The notes beneath the pieces were generated by a model. The model did no database searches. It was not told the origin of the DNA and saw nothing but the letters and a program-made list of their open reading frames with translations. DNA of 44,747 bases from a virus: positions 1-44,747 of the IMG/VR virus record IMGVR_UViG_3300049734_000332; one strand, 5' to 3'. The translations under genes were made by a program, and so were the position numbers. Below, in pieces: positions 29,993 to 36,685 of this stretch (its first letter is position 1; each line of letters starts with the position of its first letter).

Positions 29993-30177
29993 GACGCCAC
30001 CCGTTCCTGACCAGGGGCTATACGCGCGTCCATGAAGTACTGGAACGATCGCGCCAACCCCCACGACTGTCGACGCACCAGCACACGCAAACCATCCTCA
30101 CAAGTAGCGATGATCTTGTGCTCCGCGCTATCGCCGTCCCGCACAAAGACATCACCAACAACCCAGTTCGTGCTCAT
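29989..30177 (-). CDS. Small early protein, beta-rich
   Basis: ATG start behind GGGAGGAAGAC, 62 residues. STNWVVGDVFVRDGDSAEHK, IIATCEDGLRVLVRRQSWGL, then ARSFQYFMDARIAPGQE. The first half resembles a small beta barrel. Unknown function; strong ribosome-binding site. Confidence 0.5.
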   Translation of the reverse strand: MSTNWVVGDVFVRDGDSAEHKIIATCEDGLRVLVRRQSWGLARSFQYFMDARIAPGQERVAS

Positions 30178-30263
30178 GTCTTCCTCCCTGTCGGTGTAAC
30201 CAGAATCCCCCTGATCGCGTAGCCAAGCAACCACGCCCGCTCACTCTGAGAAGGCCACGTCAT
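30174..30263 (-). CDS. 29-residue early peptide
   Basis: ATG start overlapping the upstream stop and stop overlapping the next ATG. The sequence is TWPSQSERAWLLGYAIRGIL, then VTPTGRKT: a short amphipathic helix. It is supported only by tight coupling in a chain of such genes. Confidence 0.4.
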   Translation of the reverse strand: MTWPSQSERAWLLGYAIRGILVTPTGRKT

Positions 30264-30388
30264 GACGCCACCCGCCGCTCCCACAGCCACCACCGGCCCT
30301 CCCAGTTAGCCCACGAATGAACACACTTCCACCCCTCGCCACCAGGAACCACACCGGCAGCAGTAACGCAAGTTTCCAGCCGCGTCAT
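30260..30388 (-). CDS. 42-residue Trp-rich early peptide
   Basis: ATG start with ATGA overlaps at both ends. TRLETCVTAAGVVPGGEGWK, CVHSWANWEGRWWLWERRVA. Five Trp in 42 residues and two Cys are unusual. The sequence looks like a short beta-sheet protein. Unknown function. Confidence 0.45.
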   Translation of the reverse strand: MTRLETCVTAAGVVPGGEGWKCVHSWANWEGRWWLWERRVAS

Positions 30389-30594
30389 GACTGCCCCCTC
30401 ATGGCGCGCCGGAACCCGAGCCAAAACGCACGCGTAGGGCTACCAGCCGCCACATACTCCGTCCCCCGCACATACCGATCGAAGTCTCTACGTCGCTCAG
30501 ACGACATGGACTGACCGACCTTCCGCCCATACTCCACACCCTCCACATAACCCTGCACCTTCCCCTTCACCCTCCCCTTCACCTTCGCGCTCAT
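30385..30594 (-). CDS. First gene of the leftward early block, basic small protein
   Basis: ATG start with GGGAGG about 5-8 bases upstream, 69 residues. The N-terminus is a striking run of alternating Lys/Gly/Val: SAKVKGRVKGKVQGYVEGVE, then RKVGQSMSSERRRDFDRYVR and AFWLGFRRAMRGQS. The pI must be very high, suggesting nucleic acid binding or interaction with a host complex. As the promoter-proximal gene it should be expressed first and strongly. Confidence 0.55.
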   Translation of the reverse strand: MSAKVKGRVKGKVQGYVEGVEYGRKVGQSMSSERRRDFDRYVRGTEYVAAGSPTRAFWLGFRRAMRGQS

Positions 30595-30624
30595 GTCTTG
30601 CCTCCCTCTGGTTGACATGCCCAC

Positions 30625-30653
30625 AAGGTACAGGGCGCTTGACTGGCTGTCAA
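30625..30653 (-). promoter_or_regulatory. Main leftward early promoter
   Basis: On the - strand TTGACA (30653-30648) and TACCTT (30630-30625) are exactly 17 bp apart. The first gene starts 30 bp downstream with a good ribosome-binding site, so this transcript has a short leader. The perfect -35 and the position at the head of about 25 co-directional genes make it the likely early promoter. Confidence 0.65.
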
Positions 30654-30654
30654 G
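30638..30654. promoter_or_regulatory. Inverted repeat over the -35 box (operator candidate)
   Basis: CTTGAC (30638-30643), five bases, GTCAAG (30649-30654). The right arm contains the -35 hexamer of the leftward promoter. The smaller palindrome CTTGTGTCAAG overlaps the -35 of the HTH gene at 28409, so the two promoters may share a regulator. Confidence 0.5.
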
Positions 30655-30810
30655 GGGAACGTGAGCATCCAAGCCATAAACTAGCCAAAGGTCTAGGCCA
30701 GGGCAGCCGCGAGCCCACCCCACCAAACCCCACTGCTACCGCCGAGCCCGGGGTGCTGCGGCGGGGCGCGAAGGTGTTGGGTGCATACTTCAAGTTGTAT
30801 TGCATGTCTG

Positions 30811-30834
30811 CTTGTGGTCTTGTAGTCTTGTGGT
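30811..30834 (+). repeat. Three tandem 8-bp repeats before the RHH gene
   Basis: CTTGTGGT, CTTGTAGT, CTTGTGGT run head to tail and end one base before the ATG of the RHH gene. Ribbon-helix-helix repressors commonly bind such short tandem sites in their own promoters. The array replaces any ribosome-binding site here, so it may also be read as 5' leader. Confidence 0.65.
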
Positions 30835-30835
30835 C

Positions 30836-30991
30836 ATGTCTGAGGTTCGGATGTTGAGTGCGCGGGTTCCGGATGAGTTGTTGCGGCGGTTGCGGGTTGT
30901 GGCGGCGAAGAACGGGATGTCTGTGCAGGAGATCGTGGTGGGGTTGGTGGCGGCGTATGTGGCGAAGAAGGAGGCGGAGCAGGGTGGGTGA
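30836..30991 (+). CDS. Ribbon-helix-helix (Arc/CopG-type) regulator
   Basis: ATG start, 51 residues. EVRMLSARVPDELLRRLRVV, AAKNGMSVQEIVVGLVAAYV and AKKEAEQGG give the full fold: a strand with alternating residues (MLSARVP), helix A (DELLRRLRVVAAKNG) and helix B (SVQEIVVGLVAAYVAKKE). It would bind DNA as a dimer through the strand. It is the first rightward gene opposite the early promoter, with an 8-bp triple repeat in front of it, so it is probably autoregulated and may also affect the early promoter. Confidence 0.8.
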   Translation: MSEVRMLSARVPDELLRRLRVVAAKNGMSVQEIVVGLVAAYVAKKEAEQGG

Positions 30992-31322
30992 GTTTGATGT
31001 GACTCCGGCCGATTCGGTGAAGTTGGAGAGGATGGCGTCTGCTGCGGAGCGGACGCGGGTGGGGGCGTTGCGCCGGTCTGTGTCTCGTGAGCAGATGGTG
31101 TTTCGGGCGGGTCAGGCTGCGGCCGAGGTTTCGGTCAGGCGGGGCGAGTCGCGCTTGGATCGTGAGGGTCGTGTCGCGCGGGCTCGGGCTTACGCGGCGT
31201 GGGAGTGGGACGGGAAGCCTGAGGGGGACGCGCATCTGGAGGAGTTCGGTGTGAAGCGGCTGGACGTGACGGACATGGACCCGACGAAGGGACCGATGTT
31301 CAAGCGCGGCAAGGACAGCTAG
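30984..31322 (+). CDS. Hypothetical charged protein after the RHH gene
   Basis: GTG start overlapping the RHH gene by 8 bp, 112 residues. It is very rich in Arg, Glu and Ala, helical in the middle (VKLERMASAAERTRVGALRR, EQMVFRAGQAAAEVSVRRGE, RVARARAYAAWEWDGKPEGD). It ends EFGVKRLDVTDMDPTKGPMF KRGKDS. Highly basic and charged, so nucleic-acid contact is possible. Unknown family. Coupling to the RHH gene suggests a joint function. Confidence 0.5.
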   Translation: MGEFDVTPADSVKLERMASAAERTRVGALRRSVSREQMVFRAGQAAAEVSVRRGESRLDREGRVARARAYAAWEWDGKPEGDAHLEEFGVKRLDVTDMDPTKGPMFKRGKDS

Positions 31323-31377
31323 TGCCAGACGGCACGCAGTGCAAGCTTTGTGGTCAGGTTCACAAGTGAGGGAGAAC

Positions 31378-31485
31378 ATGATGCGCGACTGGTTGAACGG
31401 TTTGTTGGGGAGGCCGTCACGTAACGGACGACGGTTGCTTGAGTGGCTCGAGCACGCCGGGAGGGTGGAACGGAGGCCGTGGTGA
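31378..31485 (+). CDS. 35-residue basic peptide
   Basis: ATGATG start behind GAGGGAGAAC, an excellent ribosome-binding site. MRDWLNGLLGRPSRNGRRLL, then EWLEHAGRVERRPW: an amphipathic, basic helix. Its stop overlaps the next GTG. A copy of the dispersed 14-bp palindrome lies inside (31414-31427, encoding PSRNGR). Unknown function. Confidence 0.5.
   Translation: MMRDWLNGLLGRPSRNGRRLLEWLEHAGRVERRPW
31414..31427. repeat. Dispersed palindrome copy (CCGTCACGTAACGG)
   Basis: Matches CCGTTACGTAACGG at 13 of 14 bases. It lies inside the 35-residue peptide gene. Confidence 0.6.
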
Positions 31486-31781
31486 CCGGCGATGACCCCC
31501 TCGACGTGCTGGCGGACTACGAGGGCGCGGTCATCGACGCGGCTGCGGGAGACCGGGTGTATGTCGATGCGTTCCGTGCCGCCCTCGCTGCTGTTCGGGC
31601 CGACCGGGACAGGCTGCGGGAGGCGCTGCGAGAGGGATGGACTCTGGTAGAGAACTACCCCCTATCGGGGCAACGTGGCCCACACGAACAATGGGATGCG
31701 TTCGCGAAGGAAGCGATGCGTCTGCTCAGCCCAGAACTCTCAACTGCTCTCGCCCAATGCTCGCAGGGAGAACCCCGGTGA
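31482..31781 (+). CDS. Small accessory protein, helical
   Basis: GTG start overlapping the previous stop (GTGA), 99 residues. DDPLDVLADYEGAVIDAAAG, then DAFRAALAAVRADRDRLREA and LREGWTLVENYPLSGQRGPH. A helix with coiled-coil character precedes a short WxxFAKEAMRLLS helix. Unknown family; typical short actinophage accessory protein. Confidence 0.5.
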   Translation: MTGDDPLDVLADYEGAVIDAAAGDRVYVDAFRAALAAVRADRDRLREALREGWTLVENYPLSGQRGPHEQWDAFAKEAMRLLSPELSTALAQCSQGEPR

Positions 31782-32098
31782 GCGCGGCAGACCGGTACCG
31801 CCAACTCGCGGCAGACGCAACACCGGGGCCGTGGGACTGGAGAGGCGGATATCCGCAGACGATCACGAACCCCGGCGCGATCCTCGTCGCGAACACGTAC
31901 ATCGACCCCGACACCCGCGCGTATGACGCCGAGTTGATCGCGGCGGCTCCCGGCATGGCGTTGCTGCTGGCCGACTGCCTCGACACGCTCGCGAAGCATG
32001 GGTCCGCATACCAGGAAGGGCACGGCAGCTACATCAACTGGGCCGAGGCCGACGCCCTCCTCGCGCGTGCTGCTGAACACACGGGAGAAACAACGTGA
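31778..32098 (+). CDS. Small accessory protein (ead/Ea22-like type)
   Basis: GTG start (GTGA overlap), 106 residues. SAADRYRQLAADATPGPWDW, then beta strands with IDPDTRAYDAELIAAAPGMA and LLLADCLDTLAKHGSAYQEG. The 'ATPGPW ... DAELIAAAP-x-x-x-LLAD' order is common in phage accessory proteins and parallels the gene at 28915. Function not known for the family. Confidence 0.6.
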   Translation: MSAADRYRQLAADATPGPWDWRGGYPQTITNPGAILVANTYIDPDTRAYDAELIAAAPGMALLLADCLDTLAKHGSAYQEGHGSYINWAEADALLARAAEHTGETT

Positions 32099-32135
32099 GC
32101 GCGGTGAACGAGATCCCCCTCGACATGCCGCGGGC

Positions 32136-32225
32136 GTGACCGCCGCCCTCAACCTCCTCGAGTACGCCCTCGTGATCGGCTGGCTCGCCGTTATTTGCGG
32201 GATCGGCTGGTGGTTCCTCGGATGA
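32136..32225 (+). CDS. 29-residue membrane peptide
   Basis: GTG start overlapping a preceding TGA. The whole peptide is hydrophobic: TAALNLLEYALVIGWLAVIC, GIGWWFLG. One membrane-spanning helix with three Trp. A micro-frame of 14 codons (32095-32139) bridges it to the previous gene by two GTGA overlaps. Expression is plausible but unproven. Confidence 0.4.
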   Translation: MTAALNLLEYALVIGWLAVICGIGWWFLG

Positions 32226-32312
32226 AAGAAGCAGCCCTGTCCGTCCTGTCCCTCTGGCTTGCTTACAGACTGCACCGCAACACGGCCGTGTCCCCCAGCA
32301 GGAGGTTTCCGT

Positions 32313-32903
32313 GTGAAGCTGCTACTCGTCACCCTCGCCGCGCTCGCCCTGACAACGGCGGCGCACGCAGGAGAAACGAGAACACAGCAACAACAGAAAC
32401 TCACGCACAGCACCCATGTCATCAGGTTCTTCCAAAACCACCACTGGATGCTCGCCACCCAACACACCCACTGCACCGATGTTCCGTGGACACAAACCTG
32501 CCGGATCGCCCGCGGGCTCCACGCCAAACACCAAGCACGAGCCGCCACGTTACGTAACAGCCTGTGGCGCACGCTGCCGCACACCAACGACTGGCGCACC
32601 AGCGTGACCCTCACCCAACGCATCTACCCCGGCACCAGCCAATGGCTCCTGTTCATCAGCGCCAGAGAAGGCGGCTACGGCCGGTTCGTGATGAACCACC
32701 AAGGCTCCGGCGCAGGCGGCTGGATGCAATTCATGAGATCCACGTTTTACGCGTACATGGACGACGCCCGACAATCCGTGAACGCGAGAGGGTTCACCGT
32801 CCCCGCAAACATATGGACATGGACGCACCCGCTCGGCCAGGCCCTCACGGCCGGGTACATGCGGTACACCGGCAGAGACGGGTGCCACTGGTGTCTGACG
32901 TGA
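32313..32903 (+). CDS. Secreted lysozyme/transglycosylase-like protein
   Basis: GTG start behind GGAGGTTTCC, 196 residues. Residues 1-19 are a clear signal peptide (KLLLVTLAALALTTAAHA, cleaved before GETR). The mature part ends with a soluble lytic transglycosylase-like core: QWLLFISAREGGYGRFVMNH with candidate catalytic E119, then GSGAGGWMQFMRSTFYAYMD and WTHPLGQALTAGYMRY. Two Cys near residues 54 and 63 and two at the end (CHWCLT) may form disulphides. It would cut peptidoglycan outside the membrane without a holin. It lies before the terminase, far from the lysis block, so it is a second, exported muralytic enzyme. Confidence 0.65.
   Translation: MKLLLVTLAALALTTAAHAGETRTQQQQKLTHSTHVIRFFQNHHWMLATQHTHCTDVPWTQTCRIARGLHAKHQARAATLRNSLWRTLPHTNDWRTSVTLTQRIYPGTSQWLLFISAREGGYGRFVMNHQGSGAGGWMQFMRSTFYAYMDDARQSVNARGFTVPANIWTWTHPLGQALTAGYMRYTGRDGCHWCLT
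32547..32560. repeat. Dispersed palindrome copy (ACGTTACGTAACAG)
   Basis: Matches CCGTTACGTAACGG at 12 of 14 bases with the core GTTACGTAAC intact. It is inside the secreted lysozyme-like gene. Confidence 0.6.
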
Positions 32904-32928
32904 ACGACTGCCTGCTGGTGCCTGTGAC

Positions 32929-34365
32929 ATGACCACCACCGAGCACCAGCCCGACCAGCTGCAACAAGCGCTCGACCACGCAGGCGGGCTGGTGCGCCGC
33001 TACCCCACCCACGACATGATCACCCGGTACGCCAACCTGCAATGGCAGGTGTGGCGCAACCGAGCCCGGCCCGAACAACTCCCCCCCGACGGCGCGTGGC
33101 GCACCTGGTACCTGATGGGCGGACGCGGATCCGGCAAAACCCGTGCCGGCGCCGAAATGCTGTCCCGCTGGGAAGCCACCAACCCTCCCGGACAGTACGC
33201 CGTGATCGCCCCCACGTTCGGGGACGCAGTCACCGTGTGCGCCGAAGACCCCGGCTCCGGCCTCCTCACCGTGCTGGGCGACCGCATCGAACCCGGCCCC
33301 TCCGGGTGGACACGATCCCTCGGCCAAATCAACCTCCGCTCCGGCTCCAGGATTTTCTTCGACGGCGCCGACGACGGCGCGCTCCGCATCCAAGGCAAAA
33401 ACCTGAGCGCCGCCTGGTGCGACGAAGTCGGACTGTGGGCATCCCGGTGGGAACGGTCATGGAAAGAATCCATTCGCCCCGCCGTCCGCCACGGCACCGC
33501 ACGAATAGTCGCGACCGGCACCCCCAAAATGGGACACCCACTCGTCGCGCTGCTGGTCAGCGACGAACGGATTCCTGTGTCCCGCATGAAAACGATCGAC
33601 AACATCGACAACCTCGGCGTCGGCTTCTACGAAGACCTCGCCGCCGAAATGGGCGGCACCCGACTTGGCGCACAGGAGCTCGACGGCGAATGGGTACTCG
33701 CCCTCGAAGGCGACCTCCTCAAACGAGCATGGTGGCGCTACTACCCGCCGCGCACCCAGCGCGAGACAGACGCGCAGTTCGTGAAAAGGCTCCCGAACTT
33801 CCAAATGGTCATCGTGTCCGTCGACACCCCCCTCAAGGACAAAGAGTCATCGGACTTCGTCGCGATCCAAGTGTGGGGAGTCGACAAAGCCAACCGGTAC
33901 CTGCTCGACGCCCGCACCGACCGGATGGGCTACGACGCCGCCAAACGATCCGTCACCGAACTGTCACGGTGGGCACGCCGCATGTGGACATGCCAGCACC
34001 GCACCCTGATCGAAAACGCAGGGTTCGGAGCCGAACTGATCGTCGACCTGAAACGCGACATCGGCCTCGTCGAGAAAGTCAGCCCCGGCGCGGAAGGCAA
34101 CAAAGGCCAGCGCGCCATGAGCGCCAGCGGCGACCTCGAAACCGGCAACGTGTTCCTGCCAGGACGCATCAAAGACGACCTGTCCGGCCCGGACGAAACC
34201 TGTCCCGCCATCACCCACAGCCTGGTGGAGGAAGCCGCGCTGTTCCAGATGGACGGCACCCACCAATCCCATGACGACCAGGTCGACGCGTGGAGCCAGT
34301 GCATGAACTGGCTGCGCTCCCGGCAGTCTCGGCGCTCGCGGACATGGAGCAGCTTCAAGCAATGA
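32929..34365 (+). CDS. terL: Terminase large subunit
   Basis: ATG start, 478 residues. The ATPase has Walker A GGRGSGKTRAG (64-74), Walker B WCDE (163-166) and the coupling motif ATGTPK (195-200). The nuclease has an acidic first strand (IVSVDTPLKDKESSDF, D299), ENAGFGAELIVDLKRD and the final SHDDQVDAW (447-455). It cuts and pumps DNA into the prohead through the portal. There is no adjacent small terminase; the candidate is at 28493. It overlaps the GNAT gene by ATGA, so the cassette that follows is transcribed and translated with it. Confidence 0.95.
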   Translation: MTTTEHQPDQLQQALDHAGGLVRRYPTHDMITRYANLQWQVWRNRARPEQLPPDGAWRTWYLMGGRGSGKTRAGAEMLSRWEATNPPGQYAVIAPTFGDAVTVCAEDPGSGLLTVLGDRIEPGPSGWTRSLGQINLRSGSRIFFDGADDGALRIQGKNLSAAWCDEVGLWASRWERSWKESIRPAVRHGTARIVATGTPKMGHPLVALLVSDERIPVSRMKTIDNIDNLGVGFYEDLAAEMGGTRLGAQELDGEWVLALEGDLLKRAWWRYYPPRTQRETDAQFVKRLPNFQMVIVSVDTPLKDKESSDFVAIQVWGVDKANRYLLDARTDRMGYDAAKRSVTELSRWARRMWTCQHRTLIENAGFGAELIVDLKRDIGLVEKVSPGAEGNKGQRAMSASGDLETGNVFLPGRIKDDLSGPDETCPAITHSLVEEAALFQMDGTHQSHDDQVDAWSQCMNWLRSRQSRRSRTWSSFKQ

Positions 34366-34952
34366 TCGAACCAGTAGCAGTCTCCATCGCGCACACCGAA
34401 GACCTCACCTACGTGGTGTCCTTGATGCGAGCCAACAGAGAATCTGTTGGTGGACTTCCAGTTCCCGCCGTGAAGGAGCGTGTGGAGCGAGGGACGGTTC
34501 TCCTTGCCAAGATCAACGGCGACCCCGTCGGGTATCTGCTGTTCGACAACCGTGCCGGAGTGATCCGCATTCCGCAGGCGTGCATCCAGTACGACGCACG
34601 CAGACGACACTACGGAGTAGCACTCGTCACCGCGCTGCTAGAGCAATACCCAAACACCGACGAGGTGTCCCTGCGATGTGCAGCCGACCTCGAGGCGAAC
34701 ATCTTTTGGCGCGACATGGGCTTCGTGTGCGTAGGAACCCGCCCCGGAGGAAAGCGGAGAGGCCGGACGATCAACTCTTGGACACTGTGGCTCACCCCGC
34801 GTCTGTTCACGGCACAGGACATCGCCCAGCCCCCCGCGGCGCAGATCAGGCAGGACGCGATGTACGACAACACCGACTACCTCACGTCAGCGCCAGAGGG
34901 ATTCCAGGACGCGGTCCTGCTGCCTAAGCTGGCGTGGTCAAACCGGACATGA
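34362..34952 (+). CDS. GNAT-type acetyltransferase
   Basis: ATG start (ATGA overlap), 196 residues. After an N-terminal helix pair (HTEDLTYVVSLMRANRESVG, AVKERVERGTVLLAKI) come NGDPVGYLLFDNRAGVIRIP and CIQYDARRRHYGVALVTALL, the last giving the acetyl-CoA pyrophosphate loop (R-R-x-x-Y-G-x-A). NIFWRDMGFVCVGTRPGG matches the conserved end of GNAT folds. The last 40 residues (AQDIAQPPAAQIRQDAMYDN) are an extension. It probably acetylates an amino-sugar or a protein in the glycosylation cassette that follows; substrate is inferred. Confidence 0.65.
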   Translation: MIEPVAVSIAHTEDLTYVVSLMRANRESVGGLPVPAVKERVERGTVLLAKINGDPVGYLLFDNRAGVIRIPQACIQYDARRRHYGVALVTALLEQYPNTDEVSLRCAADLEANIFWRDMGFVCVGTRPGGKRRGRTINSWTLWLTPRLFTAQDIAQPPAAQIRQDAMYDNTDYLTSAPEGFQDAVLLPKLAWSNRT

Positions 34953-35650
34953 TCGACATCCTGATCCCGGTGCTCGGCCGTCCGCACAACGTCGGCCCGT
35001 TGGTGGAGAACATCCAGGCGACCACCGCCCTTGAGCACACCATCCTGTTTTTGTGCTCCCGCCACGACCCCGCCCAAACCGAAGCGTGCCAAGACACCGA
35101 CGCCACCACCCTGATCATGGACTTCACCGCTGGCGCAGGTGACTACGCCAAAAAGATCAACCATGGGTTCGCGGCCACCCAGTCGGAGTGGGTGTTCATG
35201 TGCGCCGACGACGTGCGGTTCGAGCCGAACTGGGACACCAACGCCCTCAAAACCGCGCGCCACCACCTTGACGTTGTCGCCACCAACGACCTCGCTAACG
35301 CGCAGGTGCAACGCGGCCTGTTCGGCACCCACTGCCTGATCCGCCGCCGTTACATAACAGAACAAGGCGGCACCGCCGACCAAGGGCCAGGGTCAGTGCT
35401 GTTCGAGGGGTACGACCACAACTTCGTCGACCGCGAGCTCTGCCACACCGCCCAGCACCGCGGCACGTTCGCGTTCGCGCGCCACAGCCGGGTCCGCCAC
35501 TACCACCCACTGTGGAAAACAGCCACGACCGACCGCACCTACCAGAAGGCGCTCCGCAGGTTCCGCGACGACCAACGACTGTTCCTCTCCAGGGCACATA
35601 TGTGGGGGCATGTTGGTCTGTCCGCCCACGAAAGGAAACTAGCCGCATGA
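34949..35650 (+). CDS. Glycosyltransferase-like protein 1 of the head cassette
   Basis: ATG start (ATGA overlap), 233 residues. It opens with MIDILIPVLGRPHNVGPLVENI, the first strand of GT-A enzymes. The metal motif CADDVRFEPNW is near residue 88 (WVFMCADDVRFEPNWDTNAL). A later block (GTHCLIRRRYITEQGG, FEGYDHNFVDRELCH) with E-x-YDHN-F-D resembles the acceptor-site ED motif of GT2 enzymes. The C-terminus is Arg-rich (ALRRFRDDQRLFLSRAHMWG). A dispersed-palindrome copy (35347-35360) encodes RRYITE. Confidence 0.65.
   Translation: MIDILIPVLGRPHNVGPLVENIQATTALEHTILFLCSRHDPAQTEACQDTDATTLIMDFTAGAGDYAKKINHGFAATQSEWVFMCADDVRFEPNWDTNALKTARHHLDVVATNDLANAQVQRGLFGTHCLIRRRYITEQGGTADQGPGSVLFEGYDHNFVDRELCHTAQHRGTFAFARHSRVRHYHPLWKTATTDRTYQKALRRFRDDQRLFLSRAHMWGHVGLSAHERKLAA
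35347..35360. repeat. Dispersed palindrome copy (CCGTTACATAACAG)
   Basis: Matches CCGTTACGTAACGG at 12 of 14 bases. Together with upstream CG it shares a 15-base stretch with the copy at 39091 although the two genes are unrelated. Confidence 0.6.
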
Positions 35651-35904
35651 TCCGCAATCTCCTCCGTCCCCTACGGCTCCTCGAGCAGCAAGCCGTGCTG
35701 ATCGAACGGCAAAACGCGTTCATCCAACTGCAAAACCGGCAGATTCAGCAGCAGCAGTTGGAACACGCACGGGATCTGCGGGGCATCGTGGCGGCGTGGC
35801 TGATCAACCTGGAACAACCCGAGATCGATGTTCGCCAAGACCTGGCCGAGTTCGACACCGTCCTCGGCCACAGGATCGCGAGCATCGAAGAGCACATCCT
35901 GTGA
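35647..35904 (+). CDS. Small coiled-coil protein within the glycosylation cassette
   Basis: ATG start (ATGA overlap), 85 residues. It is almost entirely helical and Gln-rich: RNLLRPLRLLEQQAVLIERQ, NAFIQLQNRQIQQQQLEHAR, then DLRGIVAAWLINLEQPEIDV and a final EFDTVLGHRIASIEEHIL. It fits an oligomerising scaffold or specificity partner for the neighbouring transferases. There is no membrane segment. Unknown family. Confidence 0.5.
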   Translation: MIRNLLRPLRLLEQQAVLIERQNAFIQLQNRQIQQQQLEHARDLRGIVAAWLINLEQPEIDVRQDLAEFDTVLGHRIASIEEHIL

Positions 35905-36515
35905 CCATCAGCGTAGTGATCGCCACCTACGGAGATCCCGAATGGCGAGAGACAGCTTGGAATCGGGCCGTCCCTTCCGTCATGGCTCAAGAAGCGTACG
36001 CAGCGAAGAACATGATCGTCCGGCACGGAGGAGAGACGATCGCGGAATCCCGCAACGGAGCAGCCGGAAGCGCCCAGTGCGACTGGCTGTGTTTCCTCGA
36101 CGCGGACGACGAACTCGCCCCCGGCTTTCTCGGGGCGATGCAGCGGGCGTTAGAGCAGAACCCCAGCGACGGCAAGGTTCTGCTCACGCCCGCCGTCCAA
36201 CAGATCCGCAAAGGACGACCCGGCAAACCATTCTTCTTCCCCGAATGCACTTTCGACACCGGCAACTGGCTGGTCATCGGAACCCTCATCTCACGCGACC
36301 TGTTCCACCAGATCGGAGGGTTCCGTGAACACCCCCACGGCCTCGAAGACTGGAACCTCTGGGCACGCGCCGTCCGTGCCGGCGCCCGAGTGGTGAAGGT
36401 GCCGGACGCGGTGTACCGCGCGCACATCAACCCGAAGTCGAAACACCACATGCTTTCACGGCGCCGTGACGAGTACATGATCGCGTATCACGCAGCACAG
36501 GCGGACGTGCTGTGA
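35901..36515 (+). CDS. Glycosyltransferase family 2-like protein 2
   Basis: GTG start (GTGA overlap), 204 residues. TISVVIATYGDPEWRETAWN at the start is the classic GT2 opening strand. It is followed by MIVRHGGETIAESRNGAAGS and the DxD-type motif CFLDADDELAPGFL near residue 60. The acceptor-side motif is PHGLEDWNLWARAVRAGARV near residue 153 (ED in the GT2 sense). It ends with VPDAVYRAHINPKSKH, also usual for GT2. It is short but complete in catalytic motifs. Probably modifies a virion protein or makes the glycan for it. Confidence 0.75.
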   Translation: MTISVVIATYGDPEWRETAWNRAVPSVMAQEAYAAKNMIVRHGGETIAESRNGAAGSAQCDWLCFLDADDELAPGFLGAMQRALEQNPSDGKVLLTPAVQQIRKGRPGKPFFFPECTFDTGNWLVIGTLISRDLFHQIGGFREHPHGLEDWNLWARAVRAGARVVKVPDAVYRAHINPKSKHHMLSRRRDEYMIAYHAAQADVL

Positions 36516-36685
36516 ACCTGACCGCCGCAGAGATACAACTCGGACGGGCGCGGATCCGCGACTGGCCGAAAGAAGAGCGCGAGTTCCTGACGCGCCTGAC
36601 AGAACCAGAGGCCGAAGCCATCGTGCTGCTCGTCGCGCTGCTGGACATCCGTCCCGCTGAGATCCCACCGGAGGAAACACCGTGA
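36512..36685 (+). CDS. 57-residue protein between glycosyltransferase genes
   Basis: GTG start, with GTGA overlaps on both sides. NLTAAEIQLGRARIRDWPKE, EREFLTRLTEPEAEAIVLLV, ALLDIRPAEIPPEETP: two helices and an acidic Pro-rich tail. Its coupling suggests expression. It may be an adaptor for the adjacent enzymes. Unknown family. Confidence 0.5.
   Translation: MNLTAAEIQLGRARIRDWPKEEREFLTRLTEPEAEAIVLLVALLDIRPAEIPPEETP

Larger units (their letters stand above)
30595..30835. promoter_or_regulatory. Divergent control region between early leftward and rightward blocks
   Basis: This 241-bp gap separates the leftward early block from the rightward RHH gene. It holds the leftward promoter, an inverted repeat over its -35 box, and a tandem 8-bp array before the RHH gene (separate entries). 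A possible stem CCGCCG/CGGCGG with a 14-base loop at 30739-30764 is weak. No longer reading frame here looks like a gene. Confidence 0.6.

Noticed and set aside
30834-31379. A 181-residue - strand frame opposite the RHH and following gene
   Set aside because: Its Pro/Arg/His/Ser-rich composition is a mirror of the GC-rich + strand genes; no ribosome-binding site.
32222-32557. A + strand frame beginning MKEAALSVLSLWLAYRL
   Set aside because: Only the first 15 residues look protein-like; the rest is out-of-frame sequence of the secreted lysozyme-like gene.
33042-34274. A 410-residue + strand frame inside the terminase gene
   Set aside because: Arg/Pro/His-rich shadow of the clear terminase frame, with no recognisable domain.
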